A stretch of 41,884 bases of DNA from Alphaproteobacteria bacterium (GTDB lineage Bacteria > Pseudomonadota > Alphaproteobacteria > Rickettsiales > UBA8987). Location: the NCBI GenBank assembly GCA_030429725.1, contig JAUIEX010000013.1, positions 1-41,884 on the forward strand, written 5' to 3'. Under the pieces are notes generated by a model. That model did no database searches and was not told the DNA's origin. It worked only from the letters and a program-made list of their open reading frames with translations. Shown piece after piece: positions 1-8,833 of the stretch; position 1 is the first letter of the stretch, and each line of letters begins with the position of its first letter. The position numbers and the translations under genes were made by a program.

Positions 1-90
1 CAATGGGCTGTCATCAAACGAAAATATCGCAAAAATAAAACAAACGGAATGAACCATCACGACGCAGTCAATCACGCCTTCATAACGTAA
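1..90 (+). CDS. possible 3' end of an unknown coding region
   Basis: Frame 1 is open from the window edge to a TAA at 88-90. It would encode a basic tail of 29 residues ending in DAVNHAFIT. The sequence is AT-rich compared with what follows. I recognise no family, and 29 open codons can occur by chance, so this is a weak call. If real, the gene starts outside the window. Confidence 0.2.
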   Translation, partial: QWAVIKRKYRKNKTNGMNHHDAVNHAFIT

Positions 91-96
91 TATTAA

Positions 97-690
97 TTAG
101 AAAATACTATATTTCAAAAACAGATTGAGAATCTTAAGGCCAAGCAGAAATCCTTTCAGGATATTTTACCGGAGCTGATGTCTCGCGGCGGGTTTGGTGC
201 CACGCGCCCGCGCTTCCAGCTTTTTGAAGGCGTGGAAGGCGTGCAGCATGTGCTGAAGGATATGCTGAATTTTCGGGAATGCACCACCTATGCACTATGG
301 CCGATTAAGAGCATGATGGAGATTCTTTCGGAAGATTTCTTCCGCTATCACAATAAGGAGCGCATCCGCCGCAAGCTCTATACGCGCGCCATCTGGCCGC
401 AGAAGGAAGCGGTGGTGGAGAAAAACCCGTTTCTGGGCGTGGGGGAAGAGTTTTACCGCGAAATTCGCATCGCGCCGGAACCGCTCAATTTCACCATGGG
501 CTATTGGATGTATCAGAACCGCATTGCGTTCCTCTCCAGCCGCGCAGAAAGCTTCGGCTTTATCATTGAAAGCCAGGAAATGGCGGAGATGCTCCGCGCC
601 CAGCATGATTTTTTGTGGGAGTCCTCCGCGCCGCTTAAAGTCAATGCTCTGGCCACGCAGGGCTTTTTAGATGAGATGCACCGGCCGTAA
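97..690 (+). pseudogene. TrmB-like transcriptional regulator, C-terminal part only
   Basis: The frame is open from 97. It reads a coiled-coil stretch (QIENLKAKQKSFQDILPEL) followed by the effector-type region with RFQLFEGVEGVQHVLKDML, a pattern typical of the C-terminal part of TrmB-family sugar-responsive regulators. In this family a winged helix-turn-helix of about 80-90 residues precedes the coiled coil. Here it is absent, replaced upstream of about 110 by AT-rich sequence with stops. The first ATG (178) would give 170 residues and lies inside the family match, with GGAG only 3 bases before it. I infer a truncated regulator that cannot bind DNA as its relatives do. A rearrangement or an assembly join near 100-115 could explain it. 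The family call is fairly secure; status as a pseudogene is an inference. Confidence 0.6.
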
Positions 691-728
691 TTCCGGGCGC
701 GGCCACCTCATACATACATGCAAGCGCT

Positions 729-1985
729 TTAAGGCCGGGTCTGGCCGCTGCCGCGCAGCTGGTATTTGAAGGTGGTCAGCTGCTCCACGCCAACGGGGCC
801 GCGCGCATGCAGCTTGCCGGTGGCAATGCCAATTTCCGCGCCCATGCCAAATTCACCGCCATCGGCAAATTGTGTGCTGGCATTAAGCACCACAATGGCG
901 CTGTCAATGCGGTTTAAGAAGGCTTCGGCCGCCGCATCATCTTCCGTGATGATGGCATCGGTATGGCCGGAGCTGTGCGCCGCCACAAAGGCAAGACCCT
1001 CTTCCAGATTTGCCACAATTTTGACGGAGAGTTTGGCCTCCAGAAATTCGGTATCAAAATCCTCCGCCGTTGCCGGGGCAATGCGGCCGTCAATGGCCAC
1101 GGCTTCCTCATCTCCCACCAGCACGCAGCCTTTTTCCGTCAGCGCGTCCGTCAGCGCGGGCAGAATTTCCGCTGCCACGGCGCGGTCAATCACTACCGAT
1201 TCGGTGGCGCCGCAAACGCCGGTGCGGCGCATTTTCGCGTTTACCACCACGGCGATGGCCTTTTGCGGGTCGGCCTTTTCATGGATATAGCTGTGGCAGT
1301 TGCCGTCCAGATGCTGCAGGGTGGGGATGCGGCTTTCCTCAATCACGCGCTGAATCAGCCCTTTGCCGCCGCGCGGGATGATGACATCCACATAGTCCGA
1401 AGCGGTCAGAAGCTCGCCCACCGCGGCGCGGTCAGTGGTGGGAATCAGCTGCACGGCCGCTTCAGGCAGGCCGGCTTCCTTCAGCCCTTCCTGCATGCAA
1501 TCCGCAATCAGGCCGGAGGAATAAAAGCTTTCACTGCCACCTCTTAAAATGACGCAATTGCCGGATTTGATGCATAACCCGGCGGCATCCGCCGTTACAT
1601 TCGGGCGGGATTCATAGATCACGCCAATCACCCCCAGCGGCACGGCCACGCGGGTGATGTTCAACCCGTTGGGGCGATCCCACCGCGCCAGAATACGCCC
1701 CACCGGGTCATCCAATTGCGCGATATCCTCCAGCCCTTTGGCCATGGCCTCAATGCGTTCCGGCGTTAATTTCAGGCGATCCAAGAAAGAAGAGGCCGTG
1801 CCGCGTGCCTCGGCCGCCGCCATATCCTTTCCGTTGGCGGTAAGAATCTCCTCCTGCCGCGCACGCAAAATCTTCGCCGCCGCCACCAGCGCGGCATCTT
1901 TCGCCGCCCGCCCGGCCGTGGCCAGAGTGGCTTGCGCCGCGCGCGCACCCGCGCCAATTTCCGCCATATTTGCCGGCTTCGTCAT
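729..1985 (-). CDS. proA: gamma-glutamyl phosphate reductase (ProA)
   Basis: This 418-residue protein is close to the usual ProA length. It should reduce gamma-glutamyl phosphate to glutamate semialdehyde with NADPH, the second step of proline synthesis, in the cytosol. Visible family signatures are the cofactor/substrate stretch [20 protein letters not shown], the catalytic-cysteine region [11 protein letters not shown], and the end segment with FNR..., [15 protein letters not shown] and HARGPVG. I chose ATG at 1985 because AAGGATGATG lies just before it; the longer frame adds 12 unlikely residues. No proB (glutamate 5-kinase) lies next to it, unlike the common proBA arrangement, so the partner must be elsewhere. 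It converges on the TrmB remnant. Confidence 0.96.
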   Translation of the reverse strand: MTKPANMAEIGAGARAAQATLATAGRAAKDAALVAAAKILRARQEEILTANGKDMAAAEARGTASSFLDRLKLTPERIEAMAKGLEDIAQLDDPVGRILARWDRPNGLNITRVAVPLGVIGVIYESRPNVTADAAGLCIKSGNCVILRGGSESFYSSGLIADCMQEGLKEAGLPEAAVQLIPTTDRAAVGELLTASDYVDVIIPRGGKGLIQRVIEESRIPTLQHLDGNCHSYIHEKADPQKAIAVVVNAKMRRTGVCGATESVVIDRAVAAEILPALTDALTEKGCVLVGDEEAVAIDGRIAPATAEDFDTEFLEAKLSVKIVANLEEGLAFVAAHSSGHTDAIITEDDAAAEAFLNRIDSAIVVLNASTQFADGGEFGMGAEIGIATGKLHARGPVGVEQLTTFKYQLRGSGQTRP

Positions 1986-2117
1986 CGCATCATCCTTCAA
2001 AACTGTTGCAGAATAGGCCATTTATGCTCCTATCGTTTAAATGTTTCTTTACGTTTCTCAGATAACCTAATGGTTTGGAATGGAATATTCAACCGGCTGA
2101 ATAAGGGAGCATCAGGA

Positions 2118-3017
2118 ATGGATGAGGAAGAATTAAATTTATTGCGTGAAATGCTGGGAGATCCGGAGCTGCTGGAAATGTATTTTCAGCGGCTTCGTGA
2201 AAATGGCGTTAATTTTGATCGACAAGAGTTTGATGACTATATGAATCTCTTCAAAAATAATCTGGAGGATATGACCCCGGAAACCATGCCGCAAGAATGG
2301 CAAGAGCTTTACGAAGCGCTCTATAAGGATCTACAGAAACAGGACTTCATCCGCGATGCGGCAGAAGACGCAGTGAAAAAGCGCCGGAAGGAAGGGAGTG
2401 AAGAGGAAAAGGAAAAAGAAAAAGACCGCGGCACGGACGGACAAAATAACACGGAGCGGGACGATAAGAATGGGCCGGAAAATGAGCAGCCTGCCCCCAT
2501 CATGAACATGAATAAGCTTAAAGAGCTACAGCGGAATATCCAACAATATCCGGCACCGGTCGGCGTGATTGCAGGCGCAGGGAATGACTGGCTGGAAGAG
2601 CTGATTGAGGCGCTGCAAAATGAACAATTGATGGAAAAATATTATGAATCGTTGATTACCGGAACGGGCACAGAATCTGTGCAGATTCAGAATGACTTCC
2701 CCACGCCGGACAGTTTTGTTCAGAAAATGCATGAATTTGCCGACAAGCTGAAAGAGGCCGATGTCAAAAACATTCCGAAAGAATTGCAGGAGGGCTTGAA
2801 GAAAAATCTGGAAGATATCCGCGCTGCCCAGCAACAGCAAGGGGCGGAGCAGGAAAAGCTGCCGGAAAAAGGCAAAGAACAGCATAAAATCATCAGCCGC
2901 CTGGTGGAGGAAGAAGGCGTGGCGCTTTCCGCCGCCGCCGGCGCTGAAAGCACGCATGCCAATCTCAGCCTGCCCATGGCACGCGCAGCACAGGGGCACA
3001 ATAATGGCATCGCCTAA
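2118..3017 (+). CDS. acidic protein of unknown function
   Basis: A 299-residue protein that I do not recognise. It starts at ATG 2118, with AAGGGAG about 8 bases upstream; the longer frame runs back into the proA promoter region. The protein is strongly acidic and has no signal peptide or membrane segment. The N-terminal part (1-95) looks helical with many Glu, Leu and Asn. Residues about 95-130 are a charged Glu/Lys/Asp/Asn linker of low complexity. A second helical region (130-270) follows, and the C-terminus is Ala-rich. The layout suggests two helical modules joined by a disordered linker. It shares orientation, acidity and helical style with the next gene, 112 bases downstream, so the two may work together. 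Function unknown. Confidence 0.75.
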   Translation: MDEEELNLLREMLGDPELLEMYFQRLRENGVNFDRQEFDDYMNLFKNNLEDMTPETMPQEWQELYEALYKDLQKQDFIRDAAEDAVKKRRKEGSEEEKEKEKDRGTDGQNNTERDDKNGPENEQPAPIMNMNKLKELQRNIQQYPAPVGVIAGAGNDWLEELIEALQNEQLMEKYYESLITGTGTESVQIQNDFPTPDSFVQKMHEFADKLKEADVKNIPKELQEGLKKNLEDIRAAQQQQGAEQEKLPEKGKEQHKIISRLVEEEGVALSAAAGAESTHANLSLPMARAAQGHNNGIA

Positions 3018-3129
3018 CCACCACATCATGGCATATTTGCCGCTATCTTTTTAGGCTTTGTTAACGTTAAGGTTGTATGCTTGGGAGGGAATAAGGCATG
3101 ATAGCCATCAGGAGCATCAGGGGGAGAAC

Positions 3130-4305
3130 ATGACAAATCCAACCACATCAACGGAAGGGCCGCCGATACCGACAAAAGAGGAATTATGGAAATTTCTGGA
3201 GCGCGCGCTGGATCCCAACAAGCGGGCGACGTTCTATAGTGAAATAAAACTTACGAACGAAGAAAGCGCGCCACCCCTCCGAAAGCTCTTTCTTAATGAT
3301 GATTATGAGAACTATCCCTTTAATGCTGAAAAGCAAAAAGATACTTTAACGCTGGAGCTTTTCAATCGGATCATGGATCAGAATGTTCGTTATGCTTATA
3401 AACTGCTGACGGTGATGGAAGGCACAGGAACAGAAGCGGCCACAAAAGAGTATGACAAAGGCACAATGGCGCTGAGAATAACCAACGAGGTTGCTTTTGG
3501 CAAGCAACCGGACGTTTCAGATTATGAGAAAAAAGCAGTAGAAATCATCAATGTGAGAGCAATAGAGCCCCAATTCTATAGATATTTTGTCGATGTTTCC
3601 GGCGCCACCCAAGCGTTTGAAAAGTCCATTTCATCTTCAATGACGGTACAAGGCGGAGCGTTGGGAGAAGAATTGGAAGAAGCCAAGCAGGTGCTTGAGA
3701 TGCTGAAAACAGCCAGCGACCCCAGAGTGCTGGCGGAAATGGCCTTGCAACGCGCCATAAAAGAAGGCTCCATTGAAGAGGGCAGAACGCTGGAAAATAT
3801 TCAAGGCGGTGAAACCAGCACGGTGTTTAATGAAGCAAACACTATCAAACAAGAGCTTAGCAAGGCTTTGGGCTATGCGATGGGGCTTGCCAATGGCGAT
3901 ATCTCCATTGATGCCAATGCAAATATTACTTATAAGGCGGGGCTTAATAGCTTCGTTCAGAATAGTTATGTGGCGCAACGTAATGTTTTCGGAAAGCTGA
4001 AAGAAACGTTTGAAACATACCAAAAGCAAACACAGCCTGATCCCAGTTTGCGCGGCTCGATTGATGTGAATGGCGTGCCACAGCCTGGCGCCGAGCCGAA
4101 GCCAGCTTACGCAGCGCTTGGTGGTATTGACCCGAAAGAGCTGGAGGGGCTGGCGGTTACGCTGCCGGCGCCGGAGGTAAACGTTCCCAGAACCATTGAG
4201 GAAATTCCGATCAACGGCATCGAAAATGGCGGGGAAGGCAAAAACACGGCCACCCCTGCCAATGCTCATAAAAACAGCAACAAATCAGATAGGGGGTTAG
4301 CGTAA
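3130..4305 (+). CDS. helical protein of unknown function
   Basis: A 391-residue protein that I do not recognise. ATG 3130 is preceded by CAGGGGGAGAAC, a strong ribosome binding site, so I prefer it over the upstream ATG-like starts of the same frame. No signal peptide or membrane helix is visible. Residues 1-330 are charged and mostly helical. The last 60 residues are Pro/Gly/Asn-rich and look disordered (ending NKSDRGLA). Its gene has slightly lower G+C than the housekeeping genes around it. A rho-independent terminator follows at 4337, closing a possible two-gene unit with 2118-3017. An exported effector or structural scaffold are guesses only; the sequence alone does not support a function. 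Confidence 0.75.
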   Translation: MTNPTTSTEGPPIPTKEELWKFLERALDPNKRATFYSEIKLTNEESAPPLRKLFLNDDYENYPFNAEKQKDTLTLELFNRIMDQNVRYAYKLLTVMEGTGTEAATKEYDKGTMALRITNEVAFGKQPDVSDYEKKAVEIINVRAIEPQFYRYFVDVSGATQAFEKSISSSMTVQGGALGEELEEAKQVLEMLKTASDPRVLAEMALQRAIKEGSIEEGRTLENIQGGETSTVFNEANTIKQELSKALGYAMGLANGDISIDANANITYKAGLNSFVQNSYVAQRNVFGKLKETFETYQKQTQPDPSLRGSIDVNGVPQPGAEPKPAYAALGGIDPKELEGLAVTLPAPEVNVPRTIEEIPINGIENGGEGKNTATPANAHKNSNKSDRGLA

Positions 4306-4336
4306 GCGCGCCTCAAATTCTGAAATGTCAGTGTCT

Positions 4337-4365
4337 AAAAGGGTCGCCTTCCGGCGGCCTTTTTT
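4337..4365 (+). terminator. rho-independent terminator
   Basis: AAAGG..CGCC, a TTCC loop, then GGCG.CCTTT followed by a run of T. The stem is interrupted by a small internal mismatch but ends in a clear T-tract. It lies 30 bases after the stop of the unknown gene ending at 4305 and should end that transcript before lspA. Confidence 0.75.
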
Positions 4366-4425
4366 GTACGGCGCGGCCATATTGCCGCTGGCGGTTTGCA
4401 ATCTTGCCGCTTATGATGCGGCATC

Positions 4426-4932
4426 ATGCAGCCCCTTTCCTCCCGCGATAAAGCCCTGCGCGCCGCGCCCACCATGGCGGTGCTTTACCTGCTGGATCAG
4501 CTCCATAAATGGCTGATGCTGGAGCAGGTGCAGATTCACGCCCGCCCGCCCATTGAAGTCACCTCTTTTTTCAATCTGGTGATGGTGTGGAACCCCGGCA
4601 TCAGCTTTGGCATGCTGCGCGATGTGGCACACCCGCAGCTGGTGCTTTCCCTGCTGGCGGCAATCATCATCCTCGCTTTGATCATCTGGCTGTTTAAGGC
4701 GGAGCACACATCCCTCGAAACAATCGCCATTGGGATGATCTGCGGCGGCGCGCTTGGTAATGTTACGGATCGCCTGCGCTTCGGCGCGGTGGCGGATTTT
4801 TTTGATTTTCACGTGATGGGATATCACTGGCCAGCGTTTAATATTGCTGATATGGCTGTGTTCTGCGGGGCGATGCTGTTGCTACTGGCCAGTTTTCGCC
4901 ATCGCGGAGAACAGGGAGAGCAAAATGATTAG
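4426..4932 (+). CDS. lspA: lipoprotein signal peptidase (LspA, signal peptidase II)
   Basis: This 168-residue inner-membrane aspartyl protease cuts the signal peptide from diacylglyceryl-prolipoproteins. Four hydrophobic segments are visible, and both catalytic aspartates sit in their motifs: GGALGNVTDRLRFGAVADF and FNIADMAVF. The N-terminal DQLHKWL corresponds to the family's DQxxK motif. ATG 4426 has no good Shine-Dalgarno sequence and lies inside a perfect inverted repeat (ATGATGC-G-GCATCAT, 4413-4427), which could affect initiation. The stop overlaps the start of the BamF-like lipoprotein gene by 8 bases, so the two are probably co-translated. That lipoprotein is itself a substrate of LspA. 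lgt, the preceding step of the pathway, is also in this window (17837). Confidence 0.95.
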   Translation: MQPLSSRDKALRAAPTMAVLYLLDQLHKWLMLEQVQIHARPPIEVTSFFNLVMVWNPGISFGMLRDVAHPQLVLSLLAAIIILALIIWLFKAEHTSLETIAIGMICGGALGNVTDRLRFGAVADFFDFHVMGYHWPAFNIADMAVFCGAMLLLLASFRHRGEQGEQND

Positions 4933-5395
4933 AAAAGGAATGATGCTTGCTTTTATCGGTGCCACGCTGGTTGGTTGCGGTACGGGCAGCGTGAAGGAAA
5001 AATTGGGTCTGAAAATGAGCGCGCCCGATGAGTTTATGGTGGTTTCACGCCCATCCCTTGTGACCCCGCCGGATTTTACCCTGCCGGAACCGGGCACCAA
5101 GGCAGCGGCGCAAAGCACCGCACGCCAACAGGCGCGCACCACCCTGCTTGGCAGCGCAGGTCAGCGTAACAACGCCGGCAGTCAGGCAGAAAATGCCCTG
5201 CTGGGCAAGGCCGGCGCCGTCAGCGCCGATGCTTCCATCCGGGCGGTGATCGACGCGGAAAATCAGGTGAAGAAAGAGGATGAATCCGGCCTGCTTTCCG
5301 GGCTGGTGGCATCACTCAACAAGGAAGAAAACATCATCAATGCCGATGAGGAAGCCAAGCGCCTGAAAGAGGCCGAAGCACCGGCGGCGGAGTAA
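4925..5395 (+). CDS. bamF: BamF-like lipoprotein (DUF3035 family)
   Basis: This 156-residue protein has a type II signal peptide: KR-charged start, hydrophobic stretch and lipobox LVGC with the acylated Cys at 18. The mature part holds SRPSLVTPPDFTLPEPG, the signature of the DUF3035 family, named BamF in alphaproteobacteria and associated with the beta-barrel assembly machine. The rest is Ala/Gln-rich and probably extended or disordered. ATG 4925 overlaps the lspA stop by 8 bases and has AGGGAG before it, so it is coupled to lspA. Expected location is the periplasmic face of the outer membrane. Family assignment is good. The BAM role comes from family knowledge. Confidence 0.85.
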   Translation: MIRKGMMLAFIGATLVGCGTGSVKEKLGLKMSAPDEFMVVSRPSLVTPPDFTLPEPGTKAAAQSTARQQARTTLLGSAGQRNNAGSQAENALLGKAGAVSADASIRAVIDAENQVKKEDESGLLSGLVASLNKEENIINADEEAKRLKEAEAPAAE

Positions 5396-5540
5396 AAAAC
5401 GAACCACGTTCTGCCTGAGTGTCGGATAGTTCTGCGCCATTCTGGAACAGGCAAGCGGGGTTGCGTGCCTTGCCGCCCAGCTTTGCGGCCACACTCACTA
5501 CCAAAAGTTGCACCATTGAGCGGCGTTCGCCGTACCGTAT

Positions 5541-5569
5541 TTCTTAAAGGCTGAAGGGTCGCTTATAGT
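5541..5569 (+). promoter_or_regulatory. candidate sigma-70-like promoter giving a leaderless kinase mRNA
   Basis: TTCTTA (5541-5546), a 17-base spacer and TATAGT (5564-5569). The ATG of the kinase gene begins exactly 6 bases after the -10 box, where transcription would start. No Shine-Dalgarno sequence precedes the ATG. This fits a leaderless transcript; it is a prediction by eye. Confidence 0.45.
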
Positions 5570-5575
5570 GACTCC

Positions 5576-8500
5576 ATGCGCCGCACCATCACGATCAATG
5601 CCATTGGGCTTATCATTGCCGGCCTGCTTGGGCTGCTGCTTGTTGGCACGGTTTTTTCCTTTCTCTATTACCAGCGCACGATTGACGGGCTGCATCAGCG
5701 CGTGCTGCATCATGAGGCGGAAAGTGAAAGTTACCTGCAAAAACTTCTGGTATTAGAGCGGCATCTGGGGATTGGCGGCGGCATTCAGCATTACCTGCTT
5801 TATCTCAATCACGGTGGAGAAGAGCATTTCCTTAATGCCCGCAAATCCCTGTCTATGGCACTGGATGTGGTTGAGGATTTTCACGTGCTTGGCCTGGAAG
5901 AAGAGCAGGTTGAGCAGGTTGATCGGGTTCAGCAAACCATCATTGGGATGGTGGAAGCGCTGGAGGCCGTTCTTTATGCCAGAAGGGGCGGCACATTTTC
6001 CCCGGCGATGACAATACCCTATCAAATGCTGGGGCTGAAGATGGCGGAAATGCTGCAGCATTATCAGGCGGAGATTCGGGGCATTCATGACGCGCATTTA
6101 GAGGAGCTGATCCGGGGCATCAATCGGGATAAGATTAACGTTCTTCGCCTTAGTACGGCCATTATTCTGCTGGTGGCCGGGCTGATTATTCTGGTGGTTT
6201 GGTTGTTGTGGGCACGGGTTATCCGCCCCACCAAAACACTCAACGAATATATGCTTAACCTTAAGGAAAATAAGCCTATTACACATATGCCGTATCATGT
6301 GGATGACGAATTTGGCAGCCTCTTCCGGTCGTTCCGGGAGCTGACGCAGACCATTCAGGGTAAGGAGCGCCAATTGCTGGAAAGCAAAGATAAGATGGAA
6401 ATCCGCGTGGCAGAGCGCACGGAGGAGCTTGAATATCAGCGTCTCTATCTCAACACCATCCTGAACAATCTGGCGGAAGCCATCATCATCATTGATGCCG
6501 GCGGAAAAATGCAGATGTTCAGCTCCCGCGCGGAAGAAATGTTCGGTCATCGGCAAGCAGATGTTTTGGGTAAAAATGTCTCGATCCTGATGCCGAGAAG
6601 CCATGCCGAGAAGCATGATGGCTACATGAATCGCTATATGCAAACCGGCGAGGCGCGGATCATTGGCGTGGGTCGTAAGCTTAAAGCCGTGCGCAGGGAC
6701 GGTTCGGAATTCTCGATCATGCTGAGCGTCACCCAGATAGATTATTTCGGGGAAACGCTCTTCGTTGGCGCCATCCGGGATATTACCGACGAGGAAGAGC
6801 AAAGCATTATGATGGAAGAGCAGCAAAAGCAGCTCAAAGCATTGGATGAAAATATTCCGGGTATGATCTTCCGCATGGAGCGCTCGTTGCAGGGAAAATA
6901 TAAACTGCTCACTGTTTCTGAGAGCATCCGGGAGCTTACCGGCATCCCCAAAGAGCTGGCGTTAAGGGATATGGACGCGGTGTTTGCCACCATCCATCCG
7001 GATGATCTGGAGCGGGTGCGCCTTTCGCTGGAGGCGGCGGCCAAAGTGGGGATGAACTGGTCGGAATCCTTCCGCCATATCGTTTCCGAGCGCGGAATTA
7101 TCTGGGTTTCCGCCAAGGCTGCCACCGAGAAAAAAGAGGATGGCAGCGTCATCTGGAGTGGTGTTGTCGTAGAAATTACCGAGCAAATTGAGGCAGAGGA
7201 AAAACTCAAGCTGATTAATGAGCGCTTTAAGCTTTCGCTGGAGGGAACGCGGGACGGTATCTGGGATTGGGATCTCAAAACTAATCAGGTCTTCTTCTCC
7301 GATAACTGGTTCAGCATGCTTGGCTATCCGCCCAATGCCATGCCGGGAACAATTGAGACATTCAGGGAACTGGTGCATCCTGAAGATGCCCCGAAAGTGC
7401 AGGGCGCGCTGGATAAACATTTCAAAGATTCAAGGCAAGACTATGAAATTATTTTCCGGATGCGCGCGCAGGACGGGCGGTATGTCCAGATTCTCAGCCG
7501 TGGGCGGGCGTTGCGTGATCGCTTCGGCAAACCTTACCGGATGATCGGCGGCCATGCGGATATTTCCCTGCTGCTTAAAGCCCAGCAGGACGCGCTGCGC
7601 TTCAAGGCATTGGTGGAGGAAACCGACGAGATGATTTTCCTGGCGGATCTGGAAACGCTGAAGCCTTTCTATATTAATCGCGCCGGGGAAGAATTGCTGG
7701 GCATTCTTAATAAACCGCAATTCTTTCAGGAAGGGCTGCCGATGCACAAGCCGATTGATATGGTTTCGCAGTTCCGGGATGAAATCATCCCAAGCGTGGT
7801 GGAGCTGGGAAGCTGGGAGGGCGAAACGCGCTTCATCAACCTGAAAACCAGGAAAGAATGGGTGGCGCATCAGCGGATTTTCCGGGTGTTGGATCTGGAA
7901 ACGCAACGGCCGCTTTGTTTTGCCAGTATTGTGCGGGATATTACCGAGGATAAAATGTCTGCCGATGAATTGCGCCGCCACCGGGATGATCTGGAAGTGA
8001 TGGTGCAGGAAAAGGCCGCCGATCTGGTGCAAGCCAAGGATCGTGCCGAAAAGGCGCTGGACGAAGCCAATCGTGCCAATAATCTGAAAACGGAATTTCT
8101 TGCGAATATGAGCCATGAGCTGCGCACGCCCATGCATGCGATTCTGAGCTTTTCCGACCTTGGTTTGCGCAAGCTGGAGAAGGGTGATGAAGAAAAACTG
8201 CCACGCTATCTGGAGCAGATCAATACATCCGGCAAGCGGTTGCTGGACCTTCTCAACAACCTGCTGGATCTTTCCAAGCTGGAATCGAATGGCGTGATGC
8301 TACAACTTGCAATATGTAATTTAGGCGGTATTATCAACCAATCGCAGGTTGAGTTGCAGCCGCTGCTGGATCAGAAATCCATCACGCTGACAGTGGATGA
8401 AGCTCCGTTTGAATCCCTTTCCCTTGCCGCGGATAAGGCGAAGCTCATTCAGGTGCTTATCAATGTTCTCTCCAATGCGATTAAATTTTCGCCGGAGGGG

Positions 8501-8833
8501 AGTGCTATCGAAATTTCCATGACCATGCTTCAGGAAGCCATCCCGGAACAGGCATTGATCCATGTGCGGGATTATGGCGTGGGGATTCCGCCCGGGGAGC
8601 GGGAAACCATCTTCGATAAATTTGCACAAAGCAGTAACACCCGCACCGGCGCCGGCGGCACAGGGCTGGGGCTGCCCATCAGCCGGGAAATTATGCGGCT
8701 TCATGGCGGAGATATTTATGTAACGGATGTGGATGGCAAAGGAAGCTGCTTTGTGATTGCCGTGCCTGTCTCAACGGACACGAACTTTCCGCGCCCTTTT
8801 GTGCGAACCCTTAACCCAGGATCAGAGAGATGA
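5576..8833 (+). CDS. membrane sensor histidine kinase with HAMP and four PAS domains
   Basis: A 1085-residue sensor kinase. Membrane helix 1 is at about 6-30, a helical periplasmic domain at 31-188, helix 2 at about 189-214, and HAMP at 215-265. Four PAS modules follow (about 290-404, 420-543, 549-668, 674-793), the first FixL-like (AIIIIDAGGKMQMFSSRAEE). A coiled coil leads to HisKA with the phospho-His at 847 (NMSHELRTP). The ATPase domain has an N box (NVLSNAIKFS), a G1 box (DYGVGIPPGE) and a G2 box (GTGLGLPISRE). All catalytic motifs look intact. It lacks a receiver domain. Its stop overlaps the next start by ATGA, so its partner is the receiver-ATPase protein at 8830. The ligand is unknown; a heme-type PAS ligand is possible but not shown. 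Confidence 0.93.
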   Translation: MRRTITINAIGLIIAGLLGLLLVGTVFSFLYYQRTIDGLHQRVLHHEAESESYLQKLLVLERHLGIGGGIQHYLLYLNHGGEEHFLNARKSLSMALDVVEDFHVLGLEEEQVEQVDRVQQTIIGMVEALEAVLYARRGGTFSPAMTIPYQMLGLKMAEMLQHYQAEIRGIHDAHLEELIRGINRDKINVLRLSTAIILLVAGLIILVVWLLWARVIRPTKTLNEYMLNLKENKPITHMPYHVDDEFGSLFRSFRELTQTIQGKERQLLESKDKMEIRVAERTEELEYQRLYLNTILNNLAEAIIIIDAGGKMQMFSSRAEEMFGHRQADVLGKNVSILMPRSHAEKHDGYMNRYMQTGEARIIGVGRKLKAVRRDGSEFSIMLSVTQIDYFGETLFVGAIRDITDEEEQSIMMEEQQKQLKALDENIPGMIFRMERSLQGKYKLLTVSESIRELTGIPKELALRDMDAVFATIHPDDLERVRLSLEAAAKVGMNWSESFRHIVSERGIIWVSAKAATEKKEDGSVIWSGVVVEITEQIEAEEKLKLINERFKLSLEGTRDGIWDWDLKTNQVFFSDNWFSMLGYPPNAMPGTIETFRELVHPEDAPKVQGALDKHFKDSRQDYEIIFRMRAQDGRYVQILSRGRALRDRFGKPYRMIGGHADISLLLKAQQDALRFKALVEETDEMIFLADLETLKPFYINRAGEELLGILNKPQFFQEGLPMHKPIDMVSQFRDEIIPSVVELGSWEGETRFINLKTRKEWVAHQRIFRVLDLETQRPLCFASIVRDITEDKMSADELRRHRDDLEVMVQEKAADLVQAKDRAEKALDEANRANNLKTEFLANMSHELRTPMHAILSFSDLGLRKLEKGDEEKLPRYLEQINTSGKRLLDLLNNLLDLSKLESNGVMLQLAICNLGGIINQSQVELQPLLDQKSITLTVDEAPFESLSLAADKAKLIQVLINVLSNAIKFSPEGSAIEISMTMLQEAIPEQALIHVRDYGVGIPPGERETIFDKFAQSSNTRTGAGGTGLGLPISREIMRLHGGDIYVTDVDGKGSCFVIAVPVSTDTNFPRPFVRTLNPGSER

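Noticed and set aside
1-57. Minus-strand frame starting at an ATG near 57 and running off the edge
   Set aside because: Only 19 codons, no ribosome binding site, no recognisable sequence.
4325-4516. Short frame overlapping the terminator and lspA start
   Set aside because: It runs through the terminator and into lspA in another frame, with Pro/Cys-rich nonsense composition.
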